From Ligilactobacillus aviarius (lineage in GTDB: Bacteria > Bacillota > Bacilli > Lactobacillales > Lactobacillaceae): a stretch of DNA of 33,039 nucleotides. Positions 7,689-15,758 of this stretch are shown here, one piece after another. Positions within the stretch are counted from its first letter, which is position 1; the number at the start of each line of letters is the position of its first letter. The DNA is taken from the NCBI RefSeq assembly GCF_001654615.1, contig NZ_LWUD01000003.1:1-33039 (forward strand), written 5' to 3'. The notes beneath the pieces are model-generated. The model made no database searches, was not told the DNA's origin, and saw nothing but the letters and a program-made list of their open reading frames with translations. The position numbers were made by a program, and so were the translations under genes.

Positions 7689-8252
7689 ATGCGTCGAATT
7701 GAAGAACGCGGAGAAGTAACATTTGGTCAAGCAATTAAGGATTATATTCAAGGATGGGTAAGCTATGGTGGCCGCTCAACTCGTGCAGGTTACTGGTGGG
7801 CTTTTTTAGGTGAGATGATTTTTCTTTTTGCTTGTGCGTTAGTGATGCTCATATCGGGCCTTATTCCTTTTTTGGATATCATTCTTCTAATCCCTTTTTG
7901 GATTTTATCCGTTTTTATGTTGATTGCACAATTTGCATTAATATTTAGACGTTTTCGGGATGTAGGCTTTAAGACAAATGCAATTATTATTTGGTTAGTT
8001 TGCGCACTTATTCCTTTTTTAAATACAATTGCCGCAGCTGCTGGCTTTGTCTTCGCCTTACTTCCAACTGACCAATTTGTTGCCGAAAAGGAAAACTGGT
8101 TAGTGCGGGGCAAAGACACCGTTGATGAAACGCAAACAACCGCAGCTGCTCAACCGCAATCAACACCGGCGGCTCCAGCTGCAACGACGACAAGCACATC
8201 ACTTCCAACCGTTGTCTTCTATCCAGACGGTCGGGAACAAGAAATTAAATAG
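7689..8252 (+). CDS. DUF805 membrane protein with an Ala/Thr/Pro linker and PDG tail
   Basis: This 187-aa protein holds one DUF805 domain (about 1-140) with SYGGRSTRAGYWW and FRRFRDVGFKTN motifs. A low-complexity Thr/Ala/Pro/Gln linker follows (about 150-172), and the tail VVFYPDGREQEIK ends the protein. That tail matches the linker motif of the upstream tandem protein. The AGAAAGAGGG site lies 19 bp after the previous stop, so they share a transcript. A strong terminator follows at 8270. Function unknown; DUF805 proteins are often encoded in clusters in lactobacilli. Confidence 0.85.
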   Translation: MRRIEERGEVTFGQAIKDYIQGWVSYGGRSTRAGYWWAFLGEMIFLFACALVMLISGLIPFLDIILLIPFWILSVFMLIAQFALIFRRFRDVGFKTNAIIIWLVCALIPFLNTIAAAAGFVFALLPTDQFVAEKENWLVRGKDTVDETQTTAAAQPQSTPAAPAATTTSTSLPTVVFYPDGREQEIK

Positions 8253-8269
8253 TTGAAATGCAGAATGAT

Positions 8270-8305
8270 GAAGGTTGGAACTTAAGGTTCTGACCTTCTT
8301 TTTTT
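8270..8305 (+). terminator. Rho-independent terminator inside the DUF805 array
   Basis: Stem GAAGGT and GAAC pair with GTTC and ACCTTC around a symmetrical TG/TG internal loop, with a 5-nt loop and then seven T. It splits the DUF805 array into two transcription units. Confidence 0.85.
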
Positions 8306-8333
8306 GACCATTCCATTTTAAGTGGGGTATCAT
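8304..8333 (+). promoter_or_regulatory. Candidate promoter of the second DUF805 unit
   Basis: TTGACC (8304-8309) with an 18-bp spacer and TATCAT (8328-8333) lies about 38 bp before the next DUF805 start. The -35 box overlaps the T-run of the preceding terminator. Confidence 0.5.
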
Positions 8334-8371
8334 TAATAGATAAAGAGGATTGAACTGAAAGGAAAGAGAAC

Positions 8372-8857
8372 ATGAAGCTTAAACAAGTTAATGAAAATCA
8401 AGATGTCACGTTAAAAGACAGCTTATTAAACTTTTGGAAGGGATTCATCAGCTATAACGGCCGTTCGGTTCGAAAGTCATTTTGGATCGGCATCGTTGAA
8501 TACTTAGCAATTATGATCGTGATCGATCAGTTAGTCTTAGGATACTTTGCGTCGGCCTATGCTGGCGGGGCAAGCGGAATCGTGTTTTTGGTTGTCCGGG
8601 CAATTTTTTTGCTGGCAATGTTGATTCCACTGACGGCACTTGCATTTCGCCGGTTGCGCGATGCAGGGTTAAAAACGTTGCCGATTACGATTTTAGTAAT
8701 TATTAACGCTGTTTTAGCAGTGTTAAACGTTTTGTTTACTTCAACGATCGCCGTTGCAGCGTTAGTGGTTTGCCAAGCATTCTTAATTTTGTTATTCTGC
8801 ATTCCAACGGATGCGATGGCAGTTGATAAGGAAACGAAAGTATTTCGTGAAAAATAA
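8372..8857 (+). CDS. DUF805 membrane protein
   Basis: This 161-aa protein has a single DUF805 domain, with SYNGRSVRKSFW in place of the usual GGRSTR motif and FRRLRDAGLKTLP before the last membrane segments. Four hydrophobic segments are visible. Its end (CIPTDAMAVDKETKVFREK) resembles the end of the second domain of the tandem protein at 6552 (CLPTGAMATQKEDSKFFENK) more than the other copies do. This hints that tandem domain 2 and this gene are counterparts. AAAGGA precedes the ATG. It is followed after 20 bp by the DUF805-DJ-1 fusion gene and is probably co-transcribed with it. Confidence 0.85.
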   Translation: MKLKQVNENQDVTLKDSLLNFWKGFISYNGRSVRKSFWIGIVEYLAIMIVIDQLVLGYFASAYAGGASGIVFLVVRAIFLLAMLIPLTALAFRRLRDAGLKTLPITILVIINAVLAVLNVLFTSTIAVAALVVCQAFLILLFCIPTDAMAVDKETKVFREK

Positions 8858-8877
8858 GACTAAAGAAGGATTTTAAG

Positions 8878-9969
8878 ATGCGGCGAATTAATGAAAAGGG
8901 AAAAGTTTCATTTGAAGAGGCTTTTCACGATTATTGCCGGGGAATCCTAAGTTATGGCGGCCGGTCAACCCGTTCAGGCTATTGGTGGGGCCAAGTTGTG
9001 TGCCTGATTTTTGCCCTTGCCTTGTATACCATTTTTTATGGGAGCCTTGAATCGTCAATGGCATCGGGCCATCAATCGATCATTGCGGTCGGCAGCCTGG
9101 TCGTTTCAGTTGGCGGCTTGCTGCTATACATTGCTGAATACGCCATTTTGGCCCGGCGGCTGCGGGACATTGGGTTTCAAACTTTTCCCGTGGTAGTTTG
9201 GATCATTTTACGGTGGATGGCAGCCTTGATGGTTAAACTTTTTGGCATGCCGTTTGGAATTATTTTACTGGCAGTGTTAGCAGTTCAGTTAGTTTTGTGC
9301 TGTTTGCCGACGGACTATTTTGCTCGCCAAAAAGCAAATTGGATTACCCGCGCAAAGGAAGATAAAAATTTACAAGGAAGCGATAAAATGACAAAAACAG
9401 CAGCAGTAATGATTGCTCCGGGATGCGAAGAAATCGAAGCATTAACGCCAGTCGATGCTTTGCGCCGGTTAGGAGTTGAAGTTGACATGGTCGGTTTGGA
9501 AAGCACCGATGTAATGGGAGCACATGGCATTCAACTGACCTGTGATAAGGTAATGGACGAAAGTTTATTAGACTATGACATTGTTATTTTCCCCGGGGGC
9601 TCAAAGGGCGCTGATAACCTGCGGGACAGTGATCAATTAATGGACTTGATCCAACAACGTCATGCTGCGGGCAAATGGAACGCTGCGATGTGTTCAGGTC
9701 CGGTTGCGTTTGCCCGTTACGGGTTACTGGATAACTGCACATACACGTGTTTCCCAGGAGTTGAAAAACAATTTGAAGATGACATTAAGAATGCCACGCA
9801 TTCAGATGAAATCGTTGTTGTTGATGAAGCGGAAAAAATCATTACTAGTCGCGGTCCGGCAACCGCAATGGCGTATGCATTCAAGATTGCTGAGATTTTA
9901 GGCGTTGATCCGGCTCCCCAAGAAGAAGCAATGCTTTATAACTACTTACGTGATGAAATGCGGAAATAA
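8878..9969 (+). CDS. DUF805 / DJ-1 (PfpI, YajL-like) fusion protein
   Basis: Residues 1 to about 165 are a DUF805 membrane domain (SYGGRSTRSGYWW, ARRLRDIGFQT). Residues 171-363 are a complete DJ-1/PfpI domain, a cytoplasmic glutamine-amidotransferase-like fold found in deglycases and chaperones. The DJ-1 part shows the nucleophile elbow AAMCSGPVAFARYG with its cysteine, the acidic partner in GCEEIEALTPVD, and FPGGSKGADNL. At residue 171 an ATG (9388) is preceded by AAGGAAG at 7 nt, an intact ribosome binding site inside the frame. The two parts were therefore probably separate genes that fused by losing a stop, and a free DJ-1 protein may still be made. The 5' leader (AAGGATTTTAAG) resembles that of the 7689 gene. 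Confidence 0.85.
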   Translation: MRRINEKGKVSFEEAFHDYCRGILSYGGRSTRSGYWWGQVVCLIFALALYTIFYGSLESSMASGHQSIIAVGSLVVSVGGLLLYIAEYAILARRLRDIGFQTFPVVVWIILRWMAALMVKLFGMPFGIILLAVLAVQLVLCCLPTDYFARQKANWITRAKEDKNLQGSDKMTKTAAVMIAPGCEEIEALTPVDALRRLGVEVDMVGLESTDVMGAHGIQLTCDKVMDESLLDYDIVIFPGGSKGADNLRDSDQLMDLIQQRHAAGKWNAAMCSGPVAFARYGLLDNCTYTCFPGVEKQFEDDIKNATHSDEIVVVDEAEKIITSRGPATAMAYAFKIAEILGVDPAPQEEAMLYNYLRDEMRK

Positions 9970-9988
9970 AAATTAAAATTTGATAATT

Positions 9989-10021
9989 ACGAGGTTATGC
10001 AAGGGTCATAACCTCGTTTTT
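9989..10021 (+). terminator. Terminator of the DUF805-DJ-1 unit
   Basis: A 10-bp stem (CGAGGTTATG at 9990-9999 with CATAACCTCG at 10007-10016) is followed by five T. Confidence 0.85.
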
Positions 10022-10065
10022 GGATTATAATGGAAAGTATCATTTTTTAAGAAAGGAAGAGAAAT

Positions 10066-10770
10066 TTGCGCGCATATCGCGAAAAGATCAAACGGCCGCA
10101 CCTGTATCAATTACGGGAATTGGCATTAGCGTTTACCTTTTGCGGCGGTTTTATCGATGCATATACTTTTACGGAGCGCGGCGGCACGTTGGCTGCTGGA
10201 CAGACCGGAAACATTATCTTTTTTGGAACGGATATCGCTAAGCACAATCTTCCAGGATTGACGACCAAAGTCGCAACGTTCTTGGCATACATTCTGGGAC
10301 TGATCGTGGTAACGACGATTGCGTTAAAGGTAAAGTCGAAGTATAAACGGATCTTTTGCATTTTACCGATCATGTTTATTTCGTTGGTCGTTGGGTTTGT
10401 GCCGACGAGTGTTCCGAATGTTTTTGTTGTTCCATTCTTGGCGTTTGGCATTGCGATGCAGACGATCGCATTTAATAAGATCGAAGGCTTAGGTTATCGG
10501 AACACGGTTTCGACGGGAAACTTGCAAAAAGCGGTAATTGCCTGGACAAAGTATTTTGTTGATCATGACAGCAGTCAAACGCGGGCGGCTTCGAACTATC
10601 TGTTATTAGTGATCAGCTTTATTTGCGGAGCGATCGTTTCGGCATTGCTTGATAATTACTTCGGGATTCACACGATTTGGATCGCGGCTTCATTACTAGT
10701 GATCATTAATTTCTGCTATGGATTAATGGTTTATCACCGGGATAATTTTTATCCAGGAGAGAAACTCTAA
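10066..10770 (+). CDS. YoaK-family (DUF1275) membrane protein
   Basis: This 234-aa protein has about six membrane segments. The family signature is clear: FTFCGGFIDAYTFTERGGTLAAGQTGNII at the N-terminus, and AFGIAMQTIAFNKIEGLGYRNTVSTGNLQK in the middle. YoaK proteins have no firmly established role. The start is a TTG with AAAGGAAG about 6 nt upstream; no ATG is near. It stands alone between a terminator (9989) and the lipoprotein promoter, although the lipoprotein gene follows only 50 bp later. Confidence 0.85.
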   Translation: MRAYREKIKRPHLYQLRELALAFTFCGGFIDAYTFTERGGTLAAGQTGNIIFFGTDIAKHNLPGLTTKVATFLAYILGLIVVTTIALKVKSKYKRIFCILPIMFISLVVGFVPTSVPNVFVVPFLAFGIAMQTIAFNKIEGLGYRNTVSTGNLQKAVIAWTKYFVDHDSSQTRAASNYLLLVISFICGAIVSALLDNYFGIHTIWIAASLLVIINFCYGLMVYHRDNFYPGEKL

Positions 10771-10779
10771 CCCGGAAAA

Positions 10780-10788
10780 TGGTATAAT
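10780..10788 (+). promoter_or_regulatory. Extended -10 promoter of the lipoprotein gene
   Basis: TGGTATAAT is a perfect extended -10 element. No good -35 is seen, which is tolerated with this motif. It lies about 34 bp before the ATG. Confidence 0.55.
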
Positions 10789-10821
10789 AAAGGTGTAATC
10801 AAAGGCCGTGAGGTGATAATG

Positions 10822-11496
10822 ATGAAAATTAAGAAATCAAGTTTATTAGTCGTTGCTGGAATGGCTGTTTTACTTGCAGGATGCGGCAACCACGCAACTT
10901 CAACGAATAACACGAAAACAGACAACACACCGAAAACTGAGACAGTTAAACGCAGTCAGAACGACCAAACGCAGGCGGCTGCTGATCAATCAACGGCCAA
11001 TGCGAACACGGCGACTGATAATAATTCACAATCAAATCAACAGACAACAGCGCAAAATAATCAGAACGCCAATAATGCCCAAACAAAAGAATTTAATAAC
11101 CAGGCCCAGGCAGCAAGTTACGTTACCAACCAACCGGGTTACACGACTGGAGATCAACAGGGGTTGCCAACCGTTAACCTTGGAGACGGCATTACGGGAA
11201 CGTTGAATTCTGGTGCCGGGCAACAGATGCTTCAATGGAACGAAGGTAACTGGTCATTTACGGTACGGGCCTCAGCTGTTCAAGGCCAAGATCCGACGCC
11301 AACGGCTAAACAGATCGTAAATGAGTTACAAACCGTTTACCTTCCAGCACCGCAAAATCACGGGGTTGGAACGTTCGATATTGCAACGAACACTTACACT
11401 TTAACATGGCAAAAGAATAATAAGGTTTACAGTGTCAGCGGCAGCAGTCCAAGTGATGTGATCGCGAAGGCGGTTAATGCTGGTAAGAATGAATAA
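10822..11496 (+). CDS. Secreted lipoprotein, unknown function
   Basis: The mature protein is anchored by the lipobox LLAGCGN near residue 22, after a basic start and hydrophobic h-region. Then comes a Thr/Asn/Gln-rich spacer of about 75 residues (to about 95), typical of a flexible link to the cell wall. The C-terminal domain of about 125 residues begins SYVTNQPGYTTGDQQGLPTV and has WNEGNWSFTVRAS and TYTLTWQKNNKVYSVSG strands. I do not recognise that domain. Three starts are possible (GTG 10813, ATG 10819, ATG 10822). GAGGTGAT at 10810-10817 gives the best spacing to the last, which I use. A strong hairpin terminator follows. Confidence 0.8.
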   Translation: MKIKKSSLLVVAGMAVLLAGCGNHATSTNNTKTDNTPKTETVKRSQNDQTQAAADQSTANANTATDNNSQSNQQTTAQNNQNANNAQTKEFNNQAQAASYVTNQPGYTTGDQQGLPTVNLGDGITGTLNSGAGQQMLQWNEGNWSFTVRASAVQGQDPTPTAKQIVNELQTVYLPAPQNHGVGTFDIATNTYTLTWQKNNKVYSVSGSSPSDVIAKAVNAGKNE

Positions 11497-11505
11497 ATTA
11501 AGGTA

Positions 11506-11537
11506 GAGGTTGTGACCGAGGTCACAGCCTCTTTTTT
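11506..11537 (+). terminator. Terminator of the lipoprotein gene
   Basis: GAGGTTGTGACC (11506-11517) pairs with GGTCACAGCCTC (11520-11531) with one G-T wobble and a 2-nt loop, then six T. Its right arm closely matches the edge of the intergenic element at 17123-17143. Confidence 0.88.
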
Positions 11538-11610
11538 CGTTCCATATGAAACATTTTCTAAAAAGATGTACAATGGCTAAATAGTCTATTTTAATGAAGG
11601 AGGAATGAAT

Positions 11611-13002
11611 GTGGACAACGCAAACGATATTGCCCATACGATTGATCCCCGAAAACGGATTGTAATTTCAGCAATTTTACTAATTTCAGATTTTATTTGC
11701 TTGATGAGTCAAACGATGATGGTTACTGCATTACCGGTAATTCAATCAGACATGCATCAAGCGATGACGACGGTCCAGTGGTTAACGACCGGATACACTC
11801 TTTTGATTGGAATCGTAACTCCGTTAGCAGCTAACTTATATGAAAAATTTACTAACCGGCAAGTATTTTTAGGAACGATTGGAATTTTTACGGCCGGAAC
11901 GCTTTTAGGATGTGTAGCGCAGAACTTTTGGATGCTTTTATTAGCCCGGCTGATTCAAGCGGCCGCTGGGGGAATTTTAATGTCGTTTCAAATGACAACG
12001 ATGGTGACGATTTTCCCGCCTGAAAAACGGGGAACGATTATGGGAATTTCAAGTTTAGTCGTTGCTTTTGGCCCGGCAATTGGTCCTACGTTAGCCGGGT
12101 TCATTCTGAGTGGACTGGGCTGGCGTTATTTATTTATCTTAATTCTTCCGGTAATGGTAATTATCCTTGGAATTGGCGCATTTATCTTTCCAAATTATTC
12201 GCAGCCGCGGGAAATTAAGATCGACATGTTATCAGTTACCATGTCGTTATTAGGTTCAGGGTTGGCCCTTGCAAGTTTGACGGTCATGCAGACGCAGTTC
12301 GCAATGGGAATTGGAATGCTCGTTGTGGGTGGCATCTTAGTCGCATTGTTTGTTCGGCGGCAACTGCACTTGGCTGATCCGATGCTGAAAGTTTCGATTT
12401 TTAAAGTTCAATCATTTCGATTAATGACGTTGATCGGAATCGCAGCCTTTATGGTTCTGTTAGGAACGGAACAAATGGTTTCAATTTTTGCTCAGGATGT
12501 TACGCATTTGACAAGTATGCAAGCCGGAATGGTATTACTTCCTGGGGCGGCGTTAAATGCAATCACGGCGGCAATTGTTGGCCGTTTATATGATGAATTT
12601 GGACCCAAACAGTTGGTCCTTGGCGGAACGATTTTAATGCTTTTTGGAACATTCCCATTTGTAATGATCAAGGCAACGATGCCGGTTTGGTTGATGACGA
12701 CCGCGTATGCAGTTCGAATGATCGGGAACGCACTGGTCTTTTCACCGGTTATGTCAGAAGCGTTCAAAGACCTTGCCCCATTGGAAGTTAGCCATGCGAC
12801 GGCTTTGAATAATGCTCTTCGGCAAGTATTTGGCTCAGTTTCAGTTACATTATTGATTGTAATCAGTGAAATTCCGCATTCATTTGTGGTCGGAATGCGG
12901 TGCTCAATGTGGGTTACATTGATTTTAACGGCGCTCGTTTTAATTTTATTTGTCCGCTACTTAAATGTGAAGAACATAGTCAAAAATCTTCTCACTTACT
13001 AA
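11611..13002 (+). CDS. Second DHA2-family MFS exporter
   Basis: This transporter of about 463 aa is related to the exporter at 1887. Shared motifs include MVTALPVIQSDM, VQWLTTGYTLLIGIVTPLA, ARLIQAAAGGILM, FPPEKRGTIMGISSLVVAFGPAIGPTLAG and NNALRQVFGS. It should be a proton-driven drug or metabolite exporter. Start choice: the ATG at 11605 lies only one base after GAAGGAGG, while the in-frame GTG at 11611 has a 7-nt spacing, so I choose the GTG. The leader 11538-11610 has a TACAAT at 11569 and a short palindrome (AAATAG-T-CTATTT, 11579-11591) that could be an operator. No regulator or DUF4811 partner is next to it. Confidence 0.88.
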   Translation: MDNANDIAHTIDPRKRIVISAILLISDFICLMSQTMMVTALPVIQSDMHQAMTTVQWLTTGYTLLIGIVTPLAANLYEKFTNRQVFLGTIGIFTAGTLLGCVAQNFWMLLLARLIQAAAGGILMSFQMTTMVTIFPPEKRGTIMGISSLVVAFGPAIGPTLAGFILSGLGWRYLFILILPVMVIILGIGAFIFPNYSQPREIKIDMLSVTMSLLGSGLALASLTVMQTQFAMGIGMLVVGGILVALFVRRQLHLADPMLKVSIFKVQSFRLMTLIGIAAFMVLLGTEQMVSIFAQDVTHLTSMQAGMVLLPGAALNAITAAIVGRLYDEFGPKQLVLGGTILMLFGTFPFVMIKATMPVWLMTTAYAVRMIGNALVFSPVMSEAFKDLAPLEVSHATALNNALRQVFGSVSVTLLIVISEIPHSFVVGMRCSMWVTLILTALVLILFVRYLNVKNIVKNLLTY

Positions 13003-13040
13003 AAGATAGGATAAAATAGAAGTGGTGAGGAGGAAGAATA

Positions 13041-13400
13041 ATGGAATTAAAAATTACAGATGAAGCTCAAGCAAAGTTGAAACCATATTTTGAAGATTCA
13101 AACGCGGTTGTCTTATTGGACTTTGATGACGGCGTTGGCTACCGGCCAGAAGAAGCAATTTCATGCACGTTAAACCAGGAATTTCGGTTATTGATCGTGC
13201 GCAAAGACAGCGATTATCATGAATATAATGCCAAGTTGTCAACGGCCTTAGGCGATTTTTACTATAAGGATTATTCAAAATCGTTTATGGATGAGGAAAT
13301 GACGATTGCGGTTAATTCATATCAGCAATTAACGTTAAAGGGCAAATACCGTGGACAATTAACGCCGGCATTGAATGTCCTTGATTTGAGAAATGAATAA
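13041..13400 (+). CDS. HesB/IscA-type (Fe-S biosynthesis domain) small protein
   Basis: This 119-aa protein resembles the small lactobacillus proteins annotated as iron-sulfur cluster biosynthesis family. It starts MELKITDEAQAKLKPYF, has VVLLDFDDGVGY in the middle, and ends in SYQQLTLKGKYRGQLTPALNVLDLR. The three cysteines that hold the cluster in true A-type carriers are missing; only one Cys (AISCTL) is present. A classical scaffold role is therefore doubtful. GAGGAGG precedes the ATG. It is 38 bp after the exporter and may share its transcript. A perfect hairpin follows. Confidence 0.7.
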   Translation: MELKITDEAQAKLKPYFEDSNAVVLLDFDDGVGYRPEEAISCTLNQEFRLLIVRKDSDYHEYNAKLSTALGDFYYKDYSKSFMDEEMTIAVNSYQQLTLKGKYRGQLTPALNVLDLRNE

Positions 13401-13430
13401 AAACGAGCGGGAATTTTCCCGCTCGTTTTG
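13400..13430. terminator. Bidirectional terminator between the Fe-S-type gene and the ABC permease
   Basis: A 14-bp perfect stem (AAAACGAGCGGGAA with TTCCCGCTCGTTTT) closes on a 2-nt loop. The A/T ends make it work for both converging genes. Confidence 0.88.
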
Positions 13431-13436
13431 TTATTT

Positions 13437-14663
13437 TTAGTGAATCAAATTATAAAATAAATTATGGTTACTGTATTTGAAAATGTGTTTTTGATAAACA
13501 GCACTTGCGATATCGAAAAGTGGAATCATCGCAAGGATGCTAATTATTAATGCGATCCATCCTTGAGAGTATGATGCGGTTTCAGTAGCAATTCTTACAG
13601 GCATGATGCTTTGACTTTCAAATGGAATATAAGACAAGATTTTAATAAAACCTAAATCGGAATTTGAAGAGGCAATCAGTCCGATAAGATAAGGAATCAA
13701 GATCAGCGAAGCAACAACACTAGTGGCTTGTGAAATGTCTTCGGTTCGTGAAACAAATGATGCAATAATTGCTGCAAGTAAAATATAAAGAATTATTGCA
13801 ACGATCATTAACAACGAAGTTAGAATGATATATTCAATTGAAACTCCTTTGAAAAAGCTAAGGTTGAATAGTGCTTTTTGATGGAAAAACGGTAAAAGAG
13901 AGTTTACCAAAATAGCTATTCCAGCATAAATGACGATTTGAAATCCTAATAAGAACAAGACACCGAGCATTTTTCCGGCAAAATAGTTTCGAGTCGAGAT
14001 GGATGCCAAAACGCCTTCAATGAGGTGGTCACTTTTTTCACGACCGATTTCTGCCCCAGTAATACTGATGTAGCTTGTTAAGAGAAGAAATCCGCCGATT
14101 ACAACAAATTGACTGATAGTTTGCATTTTTTCGCGATGGTCAGATTGGTCTTGTTTAGGATTAATGGAGGAAAGGGATATTTTAACCGGTGAGGTAATCT
14201 CCTCGACCTGCTTAAGCGAAAGTCCCATTGCAGCTGCAAGGGTTTGAATTTTAACCGAAGATAAAATTTGATTAAGGTCTTTGGTTACATTTTCTGAAGC
14301 AGCTGCTTGTTTTTTATATATGTACCGCGCAGCAGTTAATTGATTGTTTTTAATATATATGATGCCATCAAGATTACCGTTATTTAAACGACTTTTGGCT
14401 TGTTTTAAAGATTTAAAATTTGTTTGGGAAAAGCGGAGATGATTCTTGGTGTTCTTTTCTTGTTGAATAATTTCAGTTTTAACTTGTTGAGGTGCAACGA
14501 CTGCAATTCGAGGGTGTTCGTTTTGATTGCTTTGTTCAATAAAATGGTTGCAGCCAAGACCAATCAAAACTAACAGAATTGGTGCAAAAATCATCCAATA
14601 ATAGTTTGGCCGTTTTATTCTTCTTGTAAACAAACTTTTAGCGACAATTATTGTTTTTTTCAT
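13437..14663 (-). CDS. ABC-2 type exporter permease (NatB-like)
   Basis: This 408-aa protein has one membrane segment near the N-terminus (about 23-41), a large extracellular loop, and about five segments in the C-terminal half. That is the layout of NatB/YhaP-type ABC-2 permeases. The motif GAEIGREKSDHLIEGVLASISTRNYFAGKMLG matches the cytoplasmic coupling region of the family. It overlaps the ATPase gene by 26 bp, so the pair is translationally coupled. Substrates of this type include sodium, toxic compounds and peptides; none can be assigned. Base composition looks more AT-rich by eye than the flanks. Confidence 0.85.
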   Translation of the reverse strand: MKKTIIVAKSLFTRRIKRPNYYWMIFAPILLVLIGLGCNHFIEQSNQNEHPRIAVVAPQQVKTEIIQQEKNTKNHLRFSQTNFKSLKQAKSRLNNGNLDGIIYIKNNQLTAARYIYKKQAAASENVTKDLNQILSSVKIQTLAAAMGLSLKQVEEITSPVKISLSSINPKQDQSDHREKMQTISQFVVIGGFLLLTSYISITGAEIGREKSDHLIEGVLASISTRNYFAGKMLGVLFLLGFQIVIYAGIAILVNSLLPFFHQKALFNLSFFKGVSIEYIILTSLLMIVAIILYILLAAIIASFVSRTEDISQATSVVASLILIPYLIGLIASSNSDLGFIKILSYIPFESQSIMPVRIATETASYSQGWIALIISILAMIPLFDIASAVYQKHIFKYSNHNLFYNLIH

Positions 14664-15567
14664 TTTCTCTTTCCTCCGTAGTAATTACCTTTTTAAAAAT
14701 CGAGTCGAGTGATGGAAGCAAAAGTTTGAAGCCGGTAACCTGGTCATAATAATTCTTTTTTAATTCATGGATGGCTGACCGAGCGTGATTTTCAGTGGCA
14801 AAGGTTAAAATAAATCCGGGATATGATGGGGATATTGCTTGAACCCCATTGAAAGCCTTAAGGTCATTGCTTTCAAAATTACCTTCAAGATAAATTTGAT
14901 TTTTGGGGAATTGATCCTTGACCGCATTGATTGCTCCATTAAGCTTGGTAACGCCATTTACAAGCATAAGAATTTTGTCTGAAACGAGTTCCACGTTTTG
15001 CATATTATGCGAAGAGAAAATAATGGTAGTCCCTCGTTTTTTAAGTTCTAAAATCGCAGCAATCAAATTTTCGGTGTTTACAGGATCTAATCCTGAAAAA
15101 GGTTCATCCAAAATTAAAAGTTGCGGTTCGTGAATAAAAGAAGTAATTAATTGAACCTTTTGCTGGTTCCCCTTTGATAAGGTTTTAATCTTGCTTTTTT
15201 TCGTTCCTTTTACATTAAGCTTGTTCATCCAGTAATCTAAATTTTGGAGAGTTTTCCTTTTAGGATAATTGTGTAATGCTGCGAAATAGACGATTTGTTG
15301 TTCAATTGTCATGTCTAAATATAATCCCCGTTCTTCAGGCATGTAACCAATTAAATTGAGGTCAGCAGCCATTAGTGGGTGACCGTTAAATTGAATTTTT
15401 CCTGAATCTGGCGAAATAAAATTCAAAATCATCTTAAAAGTTGTTGATTTCCCCGCTCCGTTTTGACCAACTAATCCAAGGGTTTCGCCTTTTTTCAAAT
15501 TGAAGGACAAATTAGAAACGGCTTTTTGATGGTCGAATGTTTTGCTAACATTTTGCAAAGATAACAA
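14638..15567 (-). CDS. ABC exporter ATPase (NatA-like)
   Basis: This 309-aa ATPase drives the permease encoded after it. All nucleotide-binding motifs are present: Walker A GQNGAGKSTT (34-43), signature LSKGNQQK (130-137), Walker B LLILDEP (150-156) and the H-loop His near 187. The Q-loop region reads GYMPEERGLY, as in NatA-type proteins, and a DUF4162-like C-terminal part follows. The start is a TTG with AAAGGGG 9 nt upstream. Just before it lies a perfect palindrome under a TATAAT box, probably the target of the MarR regulator at 15738. Confidence 0.9.
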   Translation of the reverse strand: MLSLQNVSKTFDHQKAVSNLSFNLKKGETLGLVGQNGAGKSTTFKMILNFISPDSGKIQFNGHPLMAADLNLIGYMPEERGLYLDMTIEQQIVYFAALHNYPKRKTLQNLDYWMNKLNVKGTKKSKIKTLSKGNQQKVQLITSFIHEPQLLILDEPFSGLDPVNTENLIAAILELKKRGTTIIFSSHNMQNVELVSDKILMLVNGVTKLNGAINAVKDQFPKNQIYLEGNFESNDLKAFNGVQAISPSYPGFILTFATENHARSAIHELKKNYYDQVTGFKLLLPSLDSIFKKVITTEERENEKNNNCR

Positions 15568-15607
15568 TTAGAAATACCCCTTTCTGTATTAATCTGATAT
15601 GTTGTTA

Positions 15608-15628
15608 ATAGTTAAGATTCTTAACTAT
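15608..15628. promoter_or_regulatory. Candidate MarR operator upstream of the ABC operon
   Basis: A perfect 9-bp inverted repeat, ATAGTTAAG-ATT-CTTAACTAT, lies just downstream of the -10 box, covering the expected transcription start. This is the standard place for repression by a MarR dimer. Confidence 0.65.
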
Positions 15629-15633
15629 CAATT

Positions 15634-15662
15634 ATTATAACAGTCCCGAAAGCTAATTTCAT
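15634..15662 (-). promoter_or_regulatory. Promoter of the ABC exporter operon
   Basis: On the minus strand, TATAAT (15634-15639) is preceded at 17 bp by ATGAAA (15657-15662). The -10 is perfect; the -35 is weak. Confidence 0.5.
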
Positions 15663-15717
15663 CTTTAGATTTAAGGCGTTAGGAGGGGAATGTAACCAAA
15701 TTAGATCCTATGAAACA

Positions 15718-15758
15718 AAAACAGGGGACAAGCTGATTTAAATCTTGTCTCCTGTTTT
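15718..15758 (-). terminator. Terminator overlapping the end of the MarR gene
   Basis: The stem 15718-15732 with 15744-15758 has one G-T wobble, and a T-run follows on the minus strand (CTGTTTTTGTTTC). The last codons and stop of the MarR gene lie within it. It separates marR from the ABC operon transcript. Confidence 0.75.
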
